Shown: piece after piece, positions 9,701-15,251 of the stretch
How positions within the stretch are numbered: the stretch's first letter is position 1
Layout of the letters: each line of letters begins with the position of its first letter
Origin: Pseudobdellovibrionaceae bacterium
Lineage (GTDB): Bacteria > Bdellovibrionota > FAC87 > UBA2466
Assembly (NCBI GenBank): GCA_023250715.1
Contig: JAHFAF010000012.1
Span: forward strand, 1-39,487
Direction: 5' to 3'
DNA: 39,487 nt
Program-made: the position numbers and the translations under genes
Notes under the pieces: generated by a model
The model's database searches: none
What the model was told of the DNA's origin: nothing
Seen by the model: the letters and a program-made list of their open reading frames with translations, nothing else

Positions 9701-11421
9701 TCCGTATTTGTTACTTTGACCTCCGCGATCCCAGCCGCGTGAGGCGAAGTAAGACAGCTCATCTGGGAAGAGGAAATCAAAATAGAGTGAGAACAGGGTT
9801 GCCCGCCAACCTGAATGTTCGCTCCATTCAAGAATCCGGATCCGTTCACGGTAATCGGAGTGCTGCCACCTGTCGTGCCTTGCGCAGGGATCACTTGGGT
9901 GACTGTCGGCGGATCGGAGTCGGAGTAGGTGAAGGCATTACTCAGCTCGGAAAATTGCCCGTCGGTATTGGTAACCCTCGCCGCAACAGCTCCCGCGGCA
10001 TGGTTCCGCGTAAGGCAGGTCAGCTTAATGGAAGATTCGACGACAACATCGTCGCAGATACTATTATCGAGTTTCGCAATAGCACCCGGAAGGAAGTTAA
10101 GACCATTAATAACGATCTGCGTTCTACCACCTGTCGTGCCTTGAGCAGGAACGACGGATAAGACAGCCGGCGCAGGAGGAGTGCCGTAGGTGAACCCACC
10201 GCTTAGAGTTCCGGATTGGAAATCACTGTTTGTGAAAACAACGGAAACCGGCCCTTCGGCGTGCGCTGGAGTAACACAACTTGCTTCCGTCGAAGAACGG
10301 ACGACTGCGGAGCCGCAGGGAGTGCCATCTAGAAAAATTGTTGCCGAGGGATAAAAATTCGATCCCCGCAGGGTAATACTGGTTCCGCCGCCCTTGGTTC
10401 CCGTATTCGGAACCACCTGACTGACCTGAGGAGGCGAAACGACGACATAGGTGAAGCCCGCACCCAATGTAGCTTTCTGTCCGTCGTCACTATTTGTGAC
10501 CTCGACGGCCACAGCACCAGCGGCATGCGTGGAAGAGTTGCAAAGAATTGTCGTGCTAGTGAGACTCGTAATCACGCAAGGGGATCCGCCAAAGGAAACG
10601 GAGGCTCCCGGCTTGAAGTTTTTACCGACGAGAGTCATCGGAGTTCCGCCGCCGGCAAGACCCGATGTTGGACTAACGCTGGAAAGAGTCGGCCCGGCTT
10701 GGTATCGATAACCTCCCACTAACAATGAAGTTTGATTATCGTCGCTAATGTATTCGACATCCACCGTAAGAGCTTCGCTCACGGCCGGAGTGGTACATCG
10801 TACTCGGGTTCCCGAATCCACGCTCACGGAAAGACAATCTTGGTTTCCGATTCGTACGGCACCCCCAGAAGAAAATCCTGATCCCGTAAGAGTGACTTCC
10901 GTTCCGCCCGAGATCCGGCCGGCTACGGGGCTCACGGAGGCCAACAGGGGAGAGGCACGCCCCGTAACGCTGACCTGAACCGACTGACTAGATAGCCCGT
11001 CGTTAAAGCCCAGAATCATTTGCGAAGAAAAAGACCCGCCGATTTCGGGGGAAAACTCGACGATAACGGTGCAGTGTTCATTTCCTTTCAAAGTCGATTC
11101 GCACGTACCGCCCTGGCCCGGAAAGGACCCGCCTACGAAATACCAGGGCGAGGCGACGCTGCCCTCGAGGTGCGTGGCCACCTTGTCCCCGTCGTTAGTG
11201 ATGACAAAAACTATGTTGGAAGATTGACCGACGTGAAGCGTGCCGAAGGGGAAAGAATGGGAATCCGTGGATTGAATCGAATTGCTACTGATTTTCAGAA
11301 GAGCAAGTTGAGTCTCGATTCCGGGACTGAACACACCGGCGTTCTTGAATCGCTGGCAGGAAGAAAAAGCCAGGACACAAATCAGCCCAAGCGCAAAAAT
11401 GTTACGAGTCGATGGCACCAC
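703..11421 (-). CDS. Giant surface lipoprotein: choice-of-anchor-D-like domain, 30 IPT/TIG domains, kelch-like C-terminus
   Basis: 3572 aa starting with GTG (a second GTG follows directly). The signal peptide ends in a lipobox, AFSSC, with Cys22 as the lipid anchor. Residues about 40-150 read as a choice-of-anchor D/ASH-like beta domain (FGTLHVGQ, CTVIVEFSP). Residues about 155-2805 hold 30 IPT/TIG immunoglobulin-like domains of about 88 aa, recognisable by P.SG...GGT.(V/I)T(I/L)TG.(G/N)F and ending in TN.DGQ....AF.Y. Residues about 2810-3572 hold 14 repeats around WTG..(M/L)(I/V)WGG....YDP..(D)(S)W, a kelch or galactose-oxidase-like pattern. The likely role is a long stalk with a propeller head for adhesion or surface recognition; no catalytic residues were recognised. 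A sigma70-type promoter lies upstream, and a SurA-like gene follows by 15 nt. Domain calls are firm by pattern; the function is inferred. Confidence 0.93.
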   Translation of the reverse strand: MVPSTRNIFALGLICVLAFSSCQRFKNAGVFSPGIETQLALLKISSNSIQSTDSHSFPFGTLHVGQSSNIVFVITNDGDKVATHLEGSVASPWYFVGGSFPGQGGTCESTLKGNEHCTVIVEFSPEIGGSFSSQMILGFNDGLSSQSVQVSVTGRASPLLASVSPVAGRISGGTEVTLTGSGFSSGGAVRIGNQDCLSVSVDSGTRVRCTTPAVSEALTVDVEYISDDNQTSLLVGGYRYQAGPTLSSVSPTSGLAGGGTPMTLVGKNFKPGASVSFGGSPCVITSLTSTTILCNSSTHAAGAVAVEVTNSDDGQKATLGAGFTYVVVSPPQVSQVVPNTGTKGGGTSITLRGSNFYPSATIFLDGTPCGSAVVRSSTEASCVTPAHAEGPVSVVFTNSDFQSGTLSGGFTYGTPPAPAVLSVVPAQGTTGGRTQIVINGLNFLPGAIAKLDNSICDDVVVESSIKLTCLTRNHAAGAVAARVTNTDGQFSELSNAFTYSDSDPPTVTQVIPAQGTTGGSTPITVNGSGFLNGANIQVGGQPCSHSILISSSQMSCLTSPHAAGIAEVKVTNTDLRSGAKADGFNYVSLPAPSVTSLSPVSGTIGGGTIVTITGTGFVFGATVKFGNDSASNVVVDSDTQISCKTPEHATGTVDVAVTNTDGNVGSLLGSYRFVTVPAPSISAVVPASGSTGGGNNITVSGTNFLSGIQIFVGGLPCTDTTRVSSTQLVCQVPRHEAAGSVDVRVLNTDGQSGTSPYTYILFPAPHLTSISPDHGTSNGGTAVTAVGTGFTSGVRITLDGEDASNVVLASDTSLTFATKSHIAGAVEVAVINSDGQQHALSNAFTFILPPNVGSVSPSSGSTSGGQSLTITGNDFKDGATVQLGSKSCTPVLFDSASQLRCTSPSQTDEGSYTITVVNPDGQSSSKTGLFTYVFPPPSLTSLSVSEGALVGGTSVDLNGGGFRSPVSVKFGNKSVSNVTFVDSTKVTIITPSQEVAGGVDVELTNGDGQKRSLTSAFTYKDAPTLDTVTPATGLANVNTLLTITGVGLNELSTVKVDGRPCTSVAVLETNTKISCVAPTGTASATAVDLVVTDSFNQSRTKPQAFRYTSPPPTLSGADILEGPLAGGSLVTLTGANFVTGASVKVGAIAAPDTTVVDSTHVRFHTPGVAQAVSATIELTNADAQVVTYPQPFIYKDAPIIDSVTPATGLSGGGSVLTIVGSGLRSTDTVKLIGAAEIGSGSNCGPVNLVVTNTTISCVTSSHAAGVVNVVVTDSYGQVRVKLSAFQYVNPAPTLSGADVLEGPLAGGTLVTLTGTGFLGSSVKVGGVSSSDPVVVDSTHVRFHTPPATAAASSSIELTNSDGQNVTYPQNFVYKDAPVVDSVAPATGTVLGGTVLTIVGTGLRSSDTVKLIGAAELGSGSSCGPVNLVATNTTISCVTSVHGAGQVNVVVTDSYGQSRVKQNAFTYTNPPPTLSGADVLEGPMAGGTLVTLTGTGFLSGASVKVGGISSTDPVVVDSTHVSFHTPAATTAGNATIQLTNGDGQIVEYPLPFVYKDAPVVDTVVPAIGLVGGGDALTINGSGLRSSDTVILKSTTDTVGVACGPVNVVVPSTKITCLTGAHAAGLVNVVVTDAFGQARTKLSAFTYLNAAPTLTGINIQAGPPAGGTDFTLTGTGFFGTVSVAFGGAGATTVVRVNGTTVTGKTPAGPDLTSPPIVLTNGDGQTASLSGQFTYRNPPHVTSVSPNHGSTGGGTSITITGTGFLASPTVQIDGKAVTGVVRVNDTTITAVTPRNTAIGAKGVFIQNSDNQSDTLSGGYTYEISSAPSIATVLPVAGNPAPVVPTILTITGTNFLSGVSVKVADVDCPIVTFSATILTCAAANHALSGTTPFPADVKITNLDDQNTIRTGAFIYRMAPDATGINPGSGPVAGNAVVTITGLRFYPNAQVKFKLGNSEALATSVVVVNENTITARTPASPTNGTGVMDVVVINEEGQSDSTSPSYFYAPPPTLTSISPTIGNSAGGSLVTITGTNILDTSTAEINGLPCTNPIPNPPLSMTCLTPAFSGGVNPASVAIKNPGPQTATNGAVLFTYKSNFTVDGIALSGGAIAGGTHVTISGSGFFPGVTVTFVNPGTGAQAVATNVQVVSANSITADTPPPPSGLVIPGATHVKVTFGLDLSGQLSNGYTYQRAPTVSGTNPTSGTSGGGTSVVISGADFLPSPAVSIGGVNCPVTSSSGTSITCETGAHAVGGAPVVVTNWDTQSSSNNVQYSYVNSPAPTIISRTPTAGPVAGGASMTIDGTGFLPKLTVDFGGAFVAPSDLSITSTQITAKIPAHASGTVTVTVKNTDNKTATTTYDYNLAPALSSLSVTSGDPAGGFSIDVLGSNFITKPTVKLNGSALAASFVTFVNSGKLTVSMPAHTEGAVAVTLVNPDGQTTSGALTFTYRFAPVISGVTPAGGAVEGGTEITLSGSKFSTGATVALVTSSGDKPCAVNGALSNDTQIVCTTSSLWYEELVGARVQNSDGQTKVLSATFKYQYAPSVGSVDPWALSTDGTIDGVAPMVVTINGNYFLTSPALPTVSYQNMNGSITTSACTVTSATSTQIQCNLAPHPPADYASVTVTNWDGQSVTRTYVGYFHERPGITSISPPSGTTLGGTPLTISGTNFPAVSVTIGGQICEITGSSYNQVQCTTPPGVKGAASLVLTNSQNLRTIGTFTYAPPPTLTSLTPAFGQSGTSITLTGAEFSSPTVLIGGSDSPAVNGTVCPIVGTPTSTQIICTVPSGAIGPADVIVKNGDNQVSSNHASAPKFIYDGQAWVTMSSSPLSGVSKIQSSVVWTGSQMIVWGGTMSVQVGAMYDPITDSWTSTPVTANTPTPRQDHTAVWTGREMIVWGGQAHEGSSYPAVNNGGRFDPVSQTWIKTTTTGAPSPKMMHVAVWTGKHMLVWGGSSGSAAPGGMYDPSKDANGNSVNAWTAMSTTNAPTGYSIGYWAGNIGVWTGKELVVWGGDGGSCFAGTDVGGRFDPYDGPNGTWRSTTMAGAPTKRQGHSMVWTGREVLVWGGISGYTGGGCPGATYFNDGRRYDPVNDIWSPMTVSGAPTVRAGVQAQWTGKQLVIWGGYNGTGGAATNTGGLYDPSLDNAAGTSTTAWTTMVNPAAEVVGRAAYASAWTGKEFLMWGGWNGGAVGTGARYTPPITNLSNTWVQISSTNGTGAPEARYGHAAVWTGSKMIIWGGNTDVSTYLGTGGIYDPATDSWSAVDISDINAPTARNGFSYAWTGRHMIIWGGSSTAGYLGDGAMFDPVGTGASTWIAIENTGAPSARFGHLSVWTGREFIVWGGSGNYEFDPVSNSSTQAKVSGARLDPYNGFSVGGVGTWTTMSTTNVPTSRYGGASVVWTGRDMIIWGGGFSNGSNTGGKYSPDTDTWVTTTTTGAPSARTNHVAVWTGRRMLIWGGGYKLTDGAMYDPYSGGYSGQGSWVAMSNTNVPVGRVLLYDSVNTIPSVWTGSKLFIYGATDGSLYQGQTKLFDPNVGANGTWYDGAFATAYRRGHSGVFTGRQVILWGGNCNGNLNTGYSYTP
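6760..7836 (-). repeat. Two tandem ~540-bp units, each encoding a pair of IPT/TIG domains
   Basis: Inside the giant lipoprotein gene, domains 13+14 (about 7300-7836) and 15+16 (about 6760-7299) are near-copies. Both contain KLIGAAE(I/L)GSGS.CGPVNLV and TLSGADVLEGP(L/M)AGGTL, and both keep the same frame and length. Weaker copies flank them (domains 11+12 at about 7837-8360 and 17+18 at about 6222-6759). This indicates recent expansion by duplication of a two-domain module rather than of single domains. Boundaries are approximate. Confidence 0.8.
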
Positions 11422-11531
11422 GCCCGTTAAGTCCCTTTTGAAATCGAGTCAATTTTGGAATGAATTCGGATGTAGCAGAAATGGGGAGCAGAACGATAAA
11501 CGCGCAACGAGGAACTTGCTACAGTAGCATT

Positions 11532-11560
11532 ATTATACGGGAATTGCCTTACTGCGTCAA
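11532..11560 (-). promoter_or_regulatory. Sigma70-type promoter of the giant lipoprotein gene
   Basis: On the minus strand, TTGACG (11555-11560) is followed after exactly 17 nt by TATAAT (11532-11537), close to the housekeeping consensus. The predicted transcription start is near 11525, giving a leader of about 105 nt before the GTG at 11421. A perfect short palindrome, GCTACAGTAGC (11518-11528), lies at the predicted start and could be an operator. Confidence 0.7.
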
Positions 11561-11617
11561 TGAAGCGATGACATTTAGTAGTGTATTTTCAGATGGTTAC
11601 AGTGGTCAATTATGAAG

Positions 11618-12628
11618 CTAAGGGGAAGAGAAGGTATAGAGTAGGCCTAGCCCTCCCCCTGCCCAAAATCTAGCTTGGTTCAGAATCGTGTTGCGCGTGA
11701 GTTGATAACTGTAGTGCCCGCCGATTTTGATCCAGACTTCGTCGGAGAGAGTGGCATAAGCGCTGATATCCACCCCATGTGCGTAACCGGAAAAAGAACT
11801 CACCTCGCTGGAAAGGGTGGAGAGAAAATAACTTCCGTATCCCATCACTCCTATCGTCAGCGCTTTGGAAAGAGGCTCTTCATAACTCAACCTCAAACCA
11901 ACAGAAGTTGCGGGCACATCGAAAATAGCCAAGTTGTCAGTGCTCACCTCGCGAACAAAGGGAAGTTCTTCGAGATCGAGCTTCAGTCCCAATCGGAAAC
12001 GGTGGCTTGAAAACGGATACCACCCGAGATCCAACTCACCGCCCACCAGATTGAGCTGATTCACAGGGAGCGCTTGCCCTTCCGGTGCGATCATTTCGTA
12101 ATGTTGGAGCCCGACACCCAAACGAAGATCAACTTTAGCGGAAAGAGGAACGAATCCCGCGATATCGACGCCATATATCGTCGGAGAATCCGATGCGGCC
12201 GCCCCTCCCCCCGTGGCGTTGTCTTGGAAGGAGGTATCACTCACCGCAAAATACGGATCGATGAGAATGCGCGTTTGCCGGGAGAACGAAGTTGTTAAAC
12301 TACTCTTGCCATTTACAGAAGCAATTTGCCGAACGATTAATTTCTCGCGCACGCGAGGATCCTTTACCTCGCCCTTGAGCTCTTTCAATACAGACTGGTC
12401 CGAAATTTTTAGGACCGTTCTCCGCACTTTCTCCAAAATTTGATCCTGCGCATTCGCGGGATAAAGCGGGAGCATCTTGTCCAAAAGAAGAAGGAGCTTG
12501 GGATAATCCTCGTTCTTCATCGCTGCTTTCGCATCTCGAATGAGCAGCGCTTTCTGGGAATCACTGGGATCGGCAAACGCCGGCGTCGCCAGAAAAAACA
12601 GGGTCAGAATGTGCGCCCAAGCTCCCAT
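11618..12628 (-). CDS. Exported protein, putative outer-membrane beta-barrel
   Basis: 336 aa. A Sec signal peptide (MGAWAHILTLFFLATPAFA) has a likely cleavage after AFA. Residues 20-110 look helical and charged (KAAMKNEDYPKLLLLLDKM, then KELKGEVKDPRVREKL). From about residue 125 the sequence alternates polar and aromatic residues in strands typical of outer-membrane barrels (FRLGLKLDLEELPF, GHYSYQL, GGGLGLLYTF), and the C-terminus ends just after YTF. I did not recognise a named family. The N-terminal part could be a periplasmic or TPR-like extension preceding a barrel of perhaps 10-12 strands. There is no good Shine-Dalgarno sequence before the ATG, and the frame remains open a short way upstream without another ATG. 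It stands alone on the minus strand; the next gene downstream has its own promoter. Confidence 0.75.
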   Translation of the reverse strand: MGAWAHILTLFFLATPAFADPSDSQKALLIRDAKAAMKNEDYPKLLLLLDKMLPLYPANAQDQILEKVRRTVLKISDQSVLKELKGEVKDPRVREKLIVRQIASVNGKSSLTTSFSRQTRILIDPYFAVSDTSFQDNATGGGAAASDSPTIYGVDIAGFVPLSAKVDLRLGVGLQHYEMIAPEGQALPVNQLNLVGGELDLGWYPFSSHRFRLGLKLDLEELPFVREVSTDNLAIFDVPATSVGLRLSYEEPLSKALTIGVMGYGSYFLSTLSSEVSSFSGYAHGVDISAYATLSDEVWIKIGGHYSYQLTRNTILNQARFWAGGGLGLLYTFSSP

Positions 12629-12673
12629 ACAATACGCGGACCCGCGCTTCTTCGTATCGGCAAAAAACGTAAC

Positions 12674-12697
12674 TTTCTTAAGGGCTTTCTTAAGGGC
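12674..12697. repeat. Perfect tandem 12-bp repeat in the spacer
   Basis: TTTCTTAAGGGC occurs twice in immediate succession (12674-12685 and 12686-12697). It lies in the 367-bp gene-free spacer between the barrel protein and the helicase, next to the left arm of a long inverted repeat. It may be a binding-site array or a replication-slippage product. Confidence 0.7.
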
Positions 12698-12715
12698 TTG
12701 GGATTACCGGGCGCC

Positions 12716-12857
12716 TTTTTCGGGGCGGCTCCAAACGGCGAGAGATAAAAGCGATTTAATGCTGAATGTCCTTGACGGTTTTTTGAGGATATCGACGAGT
12801 ATTTTGGAAAATAGCGTAAGAAGCCACTCTCTCGATGACAGGAGTCGCCCCGAAAAA
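12716..12857. repeat. Long imperfect inverted repeat in the barrel/helicase spacer
   Basis: The arm at 12716-12732 (TTTTTCGGGGCGGCTCC) is matched in reverse complement by 12841-12857 (GGAGTCGCCCCGAAAAA) with one mismatch. A second matched block follows in register, CGAGAGA at 12739-12745 and TCTCTCG at 12828-12834. About 80 nt separate the arms. The 367-bp spacer 12629-12995 contains no gene I can support. The element could be a structured RNA, a small mobile palindrome or a bidirectional terminator. T-runs and A-runs bound it, but no canonical hairpin plus U-tract is visible. Confidence 0.6.
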
Positions 12858-12995
12858 AGAGAAGGTCCAAAAACCATGAAAATCGACGAAGCAACCCCTA
12901 CCACCCAAAAGACTCGCCGATCCCCCCCAGCCTAAGCTAGTCTGCGACAGTGGTGACATTTTGTGTCCTAGCGCACGCTGTGTTAGCTTACGAAA

Positions 12996-14135
12996 ATGGA
13001 AATGGCTGACGAGACCTTTCAACGATTCTCCGAACTCGACCTCCCGGAGGCCCTTCACCGAGGCCTCGAAAAGATGAAATTTACGGAGCCAACGCCCGTA
13101 CAGGCCGCGACCATTCCAACGGCTCTAAAGGGCAAGGATGTGATGGGAATCGCGCAAACGGGAACGGGAAAGACGGCTGCTTTCGGAATTCCCATGTTGA
13201 CGAGGCTTCACGACGATCGTTACCCGATTGGCCTCGTATTGGCTCCCACTCGGGAGCTCGCGGCTCAGATTCATAAGGTGCTCGAGCAAATGGCGGGGCA
13301 AGGCCTGAAGATAAATGGCTCGCTCGTGGTAGGAGGGGAGTCCTTTCGAAAGCAGTCCAATCAATACGATAGAGGGATTGATTACATCGTAGCCACACCC
13401 GGCCGCCTCATCGATCATTTGCGACAAAAAAGTGTTTCATTGGAGAGAGCGGAAATTCTTGTCTTGGATGAAGTGGATAGAATTCTCGATATGGGGTTTG
13501 CTCCCCAGATTGAAGAAATCATGCGCCACGTTCCGAAAAAGCGCCAAACCATGCTCTTTTCGGCCACCCTCCCCCCGGAAATTCAAAACTTAGCGGCACG
13601 ATTTCTTCACCACCCCCTTCATGTAAGCATAGGTGGGCCCGTCGCAAAGCCCGTCGATCAGATCGAAGAACAGACGGTGGAAACGACAGCCGCGGCAAAA
13701 CAAGGTTTGTTGATCAAGCATCTGCAGGAAAAAAAGGGGAAGGTTCTTATTTTCGTAAAAACGAAGGATCGCTGCGAAATTCTATTCAAGGTTCTGAACC
13801 GCGAGGGATTCGGCTGCGTTCGCCTGCATGGGGATTGTTCTCAAGGCGAGAGAAAAAAGGCGCTCGAGGACTTCAAGCAGGGGCGCCCCGCCATTATGGT
13901 CGCCACCGATCTGGCCGGCCGCGGAATTGATATCGTCGATATCGAGCATGTGATCAATTACGATCTTCCCCATAGCCGCGAGGACTACATCCACCGCATC
14001 GGCCGAACAGCGCGGGCTGGAAGATCGGGAACGGCGCTAAATTTTCTCACCCCTGGCGATATCGACGGCTATTACGCTATCATGAACAAGAAAGCCCCCA
14101 AGCGAGTAGTATTCCGGTCCCATCGCAAGAGGTAA
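12996..14135 (+). CDS. DEAD-box ATP-dependent RNA helicase (RhlE/CshA-like core)
   Basis: 379 aa, consisting of the two RecA-like domains with almost no C-terminal extension. Visible motifs in order: Q-motif region (F.ELDL..., PTPVQAATI), motif I AQTGTGKT (53-60), Ia PTRELA (84-89), Ib TPGR, motif II DEVD (158-161; the usual third residue is Ala), III SAT (189-191), IV LIFVKT, V ATDLAGRGID and VI HRIGRTAR (333-340). It unwinds structured RNA in the cytosol, for example in ribosome assembly, mRNA turnover or cold adaptation. An ATG two codons downstream is an alternative start, and no clear Shine-Dalgarno sequence decides between them. msrB starts 3 nt after its stop, so the two are probably cotranscribed. 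A sequence close to an operator-like palindrome elsewhere in the window lies at 12954-12968 upstream. Confidence 0.95.
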   Translation: MEMADETFQRFSELDLPEALHRGLEKMKFTEPTPVQAATIPTALKGKDVMGIAQTGTGKTAAFGIPMLTRLHDDRYPIGLVLAPTRELAAQIHKVLEQMAGQGLKINGSLVVGGESFRKQSNQYDRGIDYIVATPGRLIDHLRQKSVSLERAEILVLDEVDRILDMGFAPQIEEIMRHVPKKRQTMLFSATLPPEIQNLAARFLHHPLHVSIGGPVAKPVDQIEEQTVETTAAAKQGLLIKHLQEKKGKVLIFVKTKDRCEILFKVLNREGFGCVRLHGDCSQGERKKALEDFKQGRPAIMVATDLAGRGIDIVDIEHVINYDLPHSREDYIHRIGRTARAGRSGTALNFLTPGDIDGYYAIMNKKAPKRVVFRSHRKR

Positions 14136-14138
14136 TGA

Positions 14139-14531
14139 ATGCCCGACGACAAAAAAGATGACAATTATTGGAAGGGTAAACTTTCCCCGGAAGAATTCCA
14201 GATCACACGAAAAAAGGGGACTGAGCGAGCCTTCACGGGGGAGTACAACGCTTGTAAAGATCCCGGAACCTACCTCTGCAAGTGTTGCGGTGAGCCTCTA
14301 TTTTCCTCCGATGCCAAATTCGATTCTGGGACCGGATGGCCGAGCTTCTTCAAGCCGTTGGAGAAACAGGTCGAGTCCGAAGATGATTCCAGTTTTTTCA
14401 TGAAACGCACCGAAGTGCATTGCCGCAAATGCGGCGCACACCTGGGCCACGTTTTCGACGATGGACCGGAGCCCACCGGAAAACGCTACTGTATCAATTC
14501 CCTTTCTTTGAAGCTCGAGAAGAAGACGTAG
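14139..14531 (+). CDS. msrB: Peptide-methionine (R)-S-oxide reductase MsrB, cytosolic
   Basis: 130 aa, typical MsrB length without a signal peptide. It reduces methionine-R-sulfoxide in oxidised proteins. The four zinc cysteines (Cys47, Cys50, Cys95, Cys98) and the catalytic Cys118 in GKRYCINS are present, as are the signatures [10 protein letters not shown] and [13 protein letters not shown]. The start ATG lies 3 nt after the helicase stop, with AAGAGG as Shine-Dalgarno inside the helicase end, so translation is likely coupled. Its last 38 bases overlap the 3' end of the convergent exonuclease gene. A second, exported MsrB is encoded at 30031-30477. Confidence 0.96.
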   Translation: MPDDKKDDNYWKGKLSPEEFQITRKKGTERAFTGEYNACKDPGTYLCKCCGEPLFSSDAKFDSGTGWPSFFKPLEKQVESEDDSSFFMKRTEVHCRKCGAHLGHVFDDGPEPTGKRYCINSLSLKLEKKT

Positions 14532-15156
14532 AAGGATCAAGAACCGATCTTTGAGTATCGACCATCTTTACATAGATCCGCGCCATATCGACCGCATCAC
14601 TGAGTGCCGTATGAAGCGCCCCTTCGCGGATTCCATAATGCTTGATGATTTTCGACGTCGAGGCGGTTCCCTGCGGCAGGACTCCGCAATCGATAAGAAA
14701 CCTTGCCGCTCCCGTCACGTCGATCGTGTGGTGATGGAATCTTTGATTCATAAATTCCCAGCCAAACGTTCGCGTCAATAATGGAATATCGAGTGCACTC
14801 AAACTTTTTCCAAGAAGAATGGGGCGTTCTCCACCGAAAAATTTCTTAATCTTCGGTGAATCGAGATAGTCCGCCACTTCCTGGCGCAGTTTGGATACTG
14901 CAATACCATCGGAATTAGCCCGGCGAATAAGCCCTTCATTGTGCTCGATCACCCAGGGGTTTAACCTGGGCTTCAACTCCTCGAAGGCGGGGCACTGCAC
15001 GAGCCACTCCACCCCGGATTCCTCGAGCACAAGGCCTTCTTGCACATCGATCGGAACAAATGCCAACTGAATCAGGAGGCAATCCTCGGTTAACCCAGTG
15101 GCTTCGGTATCAAGACTCAAGTAGCGATGAGTATTCGGATCGGCCATTTGAGCCAA
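14494..15156 (-). CDS. DEDDh 3'-5' exonuclease (RNase T/oligoribonuclease/DnaQ-like)
   Basis: 220 aa. The DEDDh exonuclease signature is complete: Asp16 and Glu18 in [10 protein letters not shown], Asp123 in SALDIPLL, and His182 with Asp187 in [14 protein letters not shown]. These residues bind two metal ions for 3'-to-5' hydrolysis of RNA or DNA. The overall layout is closest to oligoribonuclease/RNase T-like proteins, but the substrate cannot be read from the sequence. The reading frame begins with TTG at 15156; an in-frame ATG lies 9 nt downstream. AGGTGA sits too close to the TTG and rather far from the ATG, so the start is uncertain. The 3' end overlaps msrB by 38 bp in a tail-to-tail arrangement without room for a terminator. 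Confidence 0.85.
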   Translation of the reverse strand: MAQMADPNTHRYLSLDTEATGLTEDCLLIQLAFVPIDVQEGLVLEESGVEWLVQCPAFEELKPRLNPWVIEHNEGLIRRANSDGIAVSKLRQEVADYLDSPKIKKFFGGERPILLGKSLSALDIPLLTRTFGWEFMNQRFHHHTIDVTGAARFLIDCGVLPQGTASTSKIIKHYGIREGALHTALSDAVDMARIYVKMVDTQRSVLDPSTSSSRASKKGN

Positions 15157-15251
15157 TATTCACCTAATGCTCGTCAACCGGCAAGTTCTCTGGGATTCCG
15201 AGTCCATTTGGGGTGACGACGCGTTACCGGCCGCAGACTCCTCAAGAATGG

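Noticed and set aside
12540-12935. Overlapping short frames in and around the barrel/helicase spacer (12540-12935 plus, 12604-12894 minus)
   Set aside because: Translations are Arg/Lys-rich, cross the inverted repeat and the end of a better-supported gene, and lack ribosome binding sites. The LRKPLRKL repeat simply reflects the 12-bp tandem repeat.
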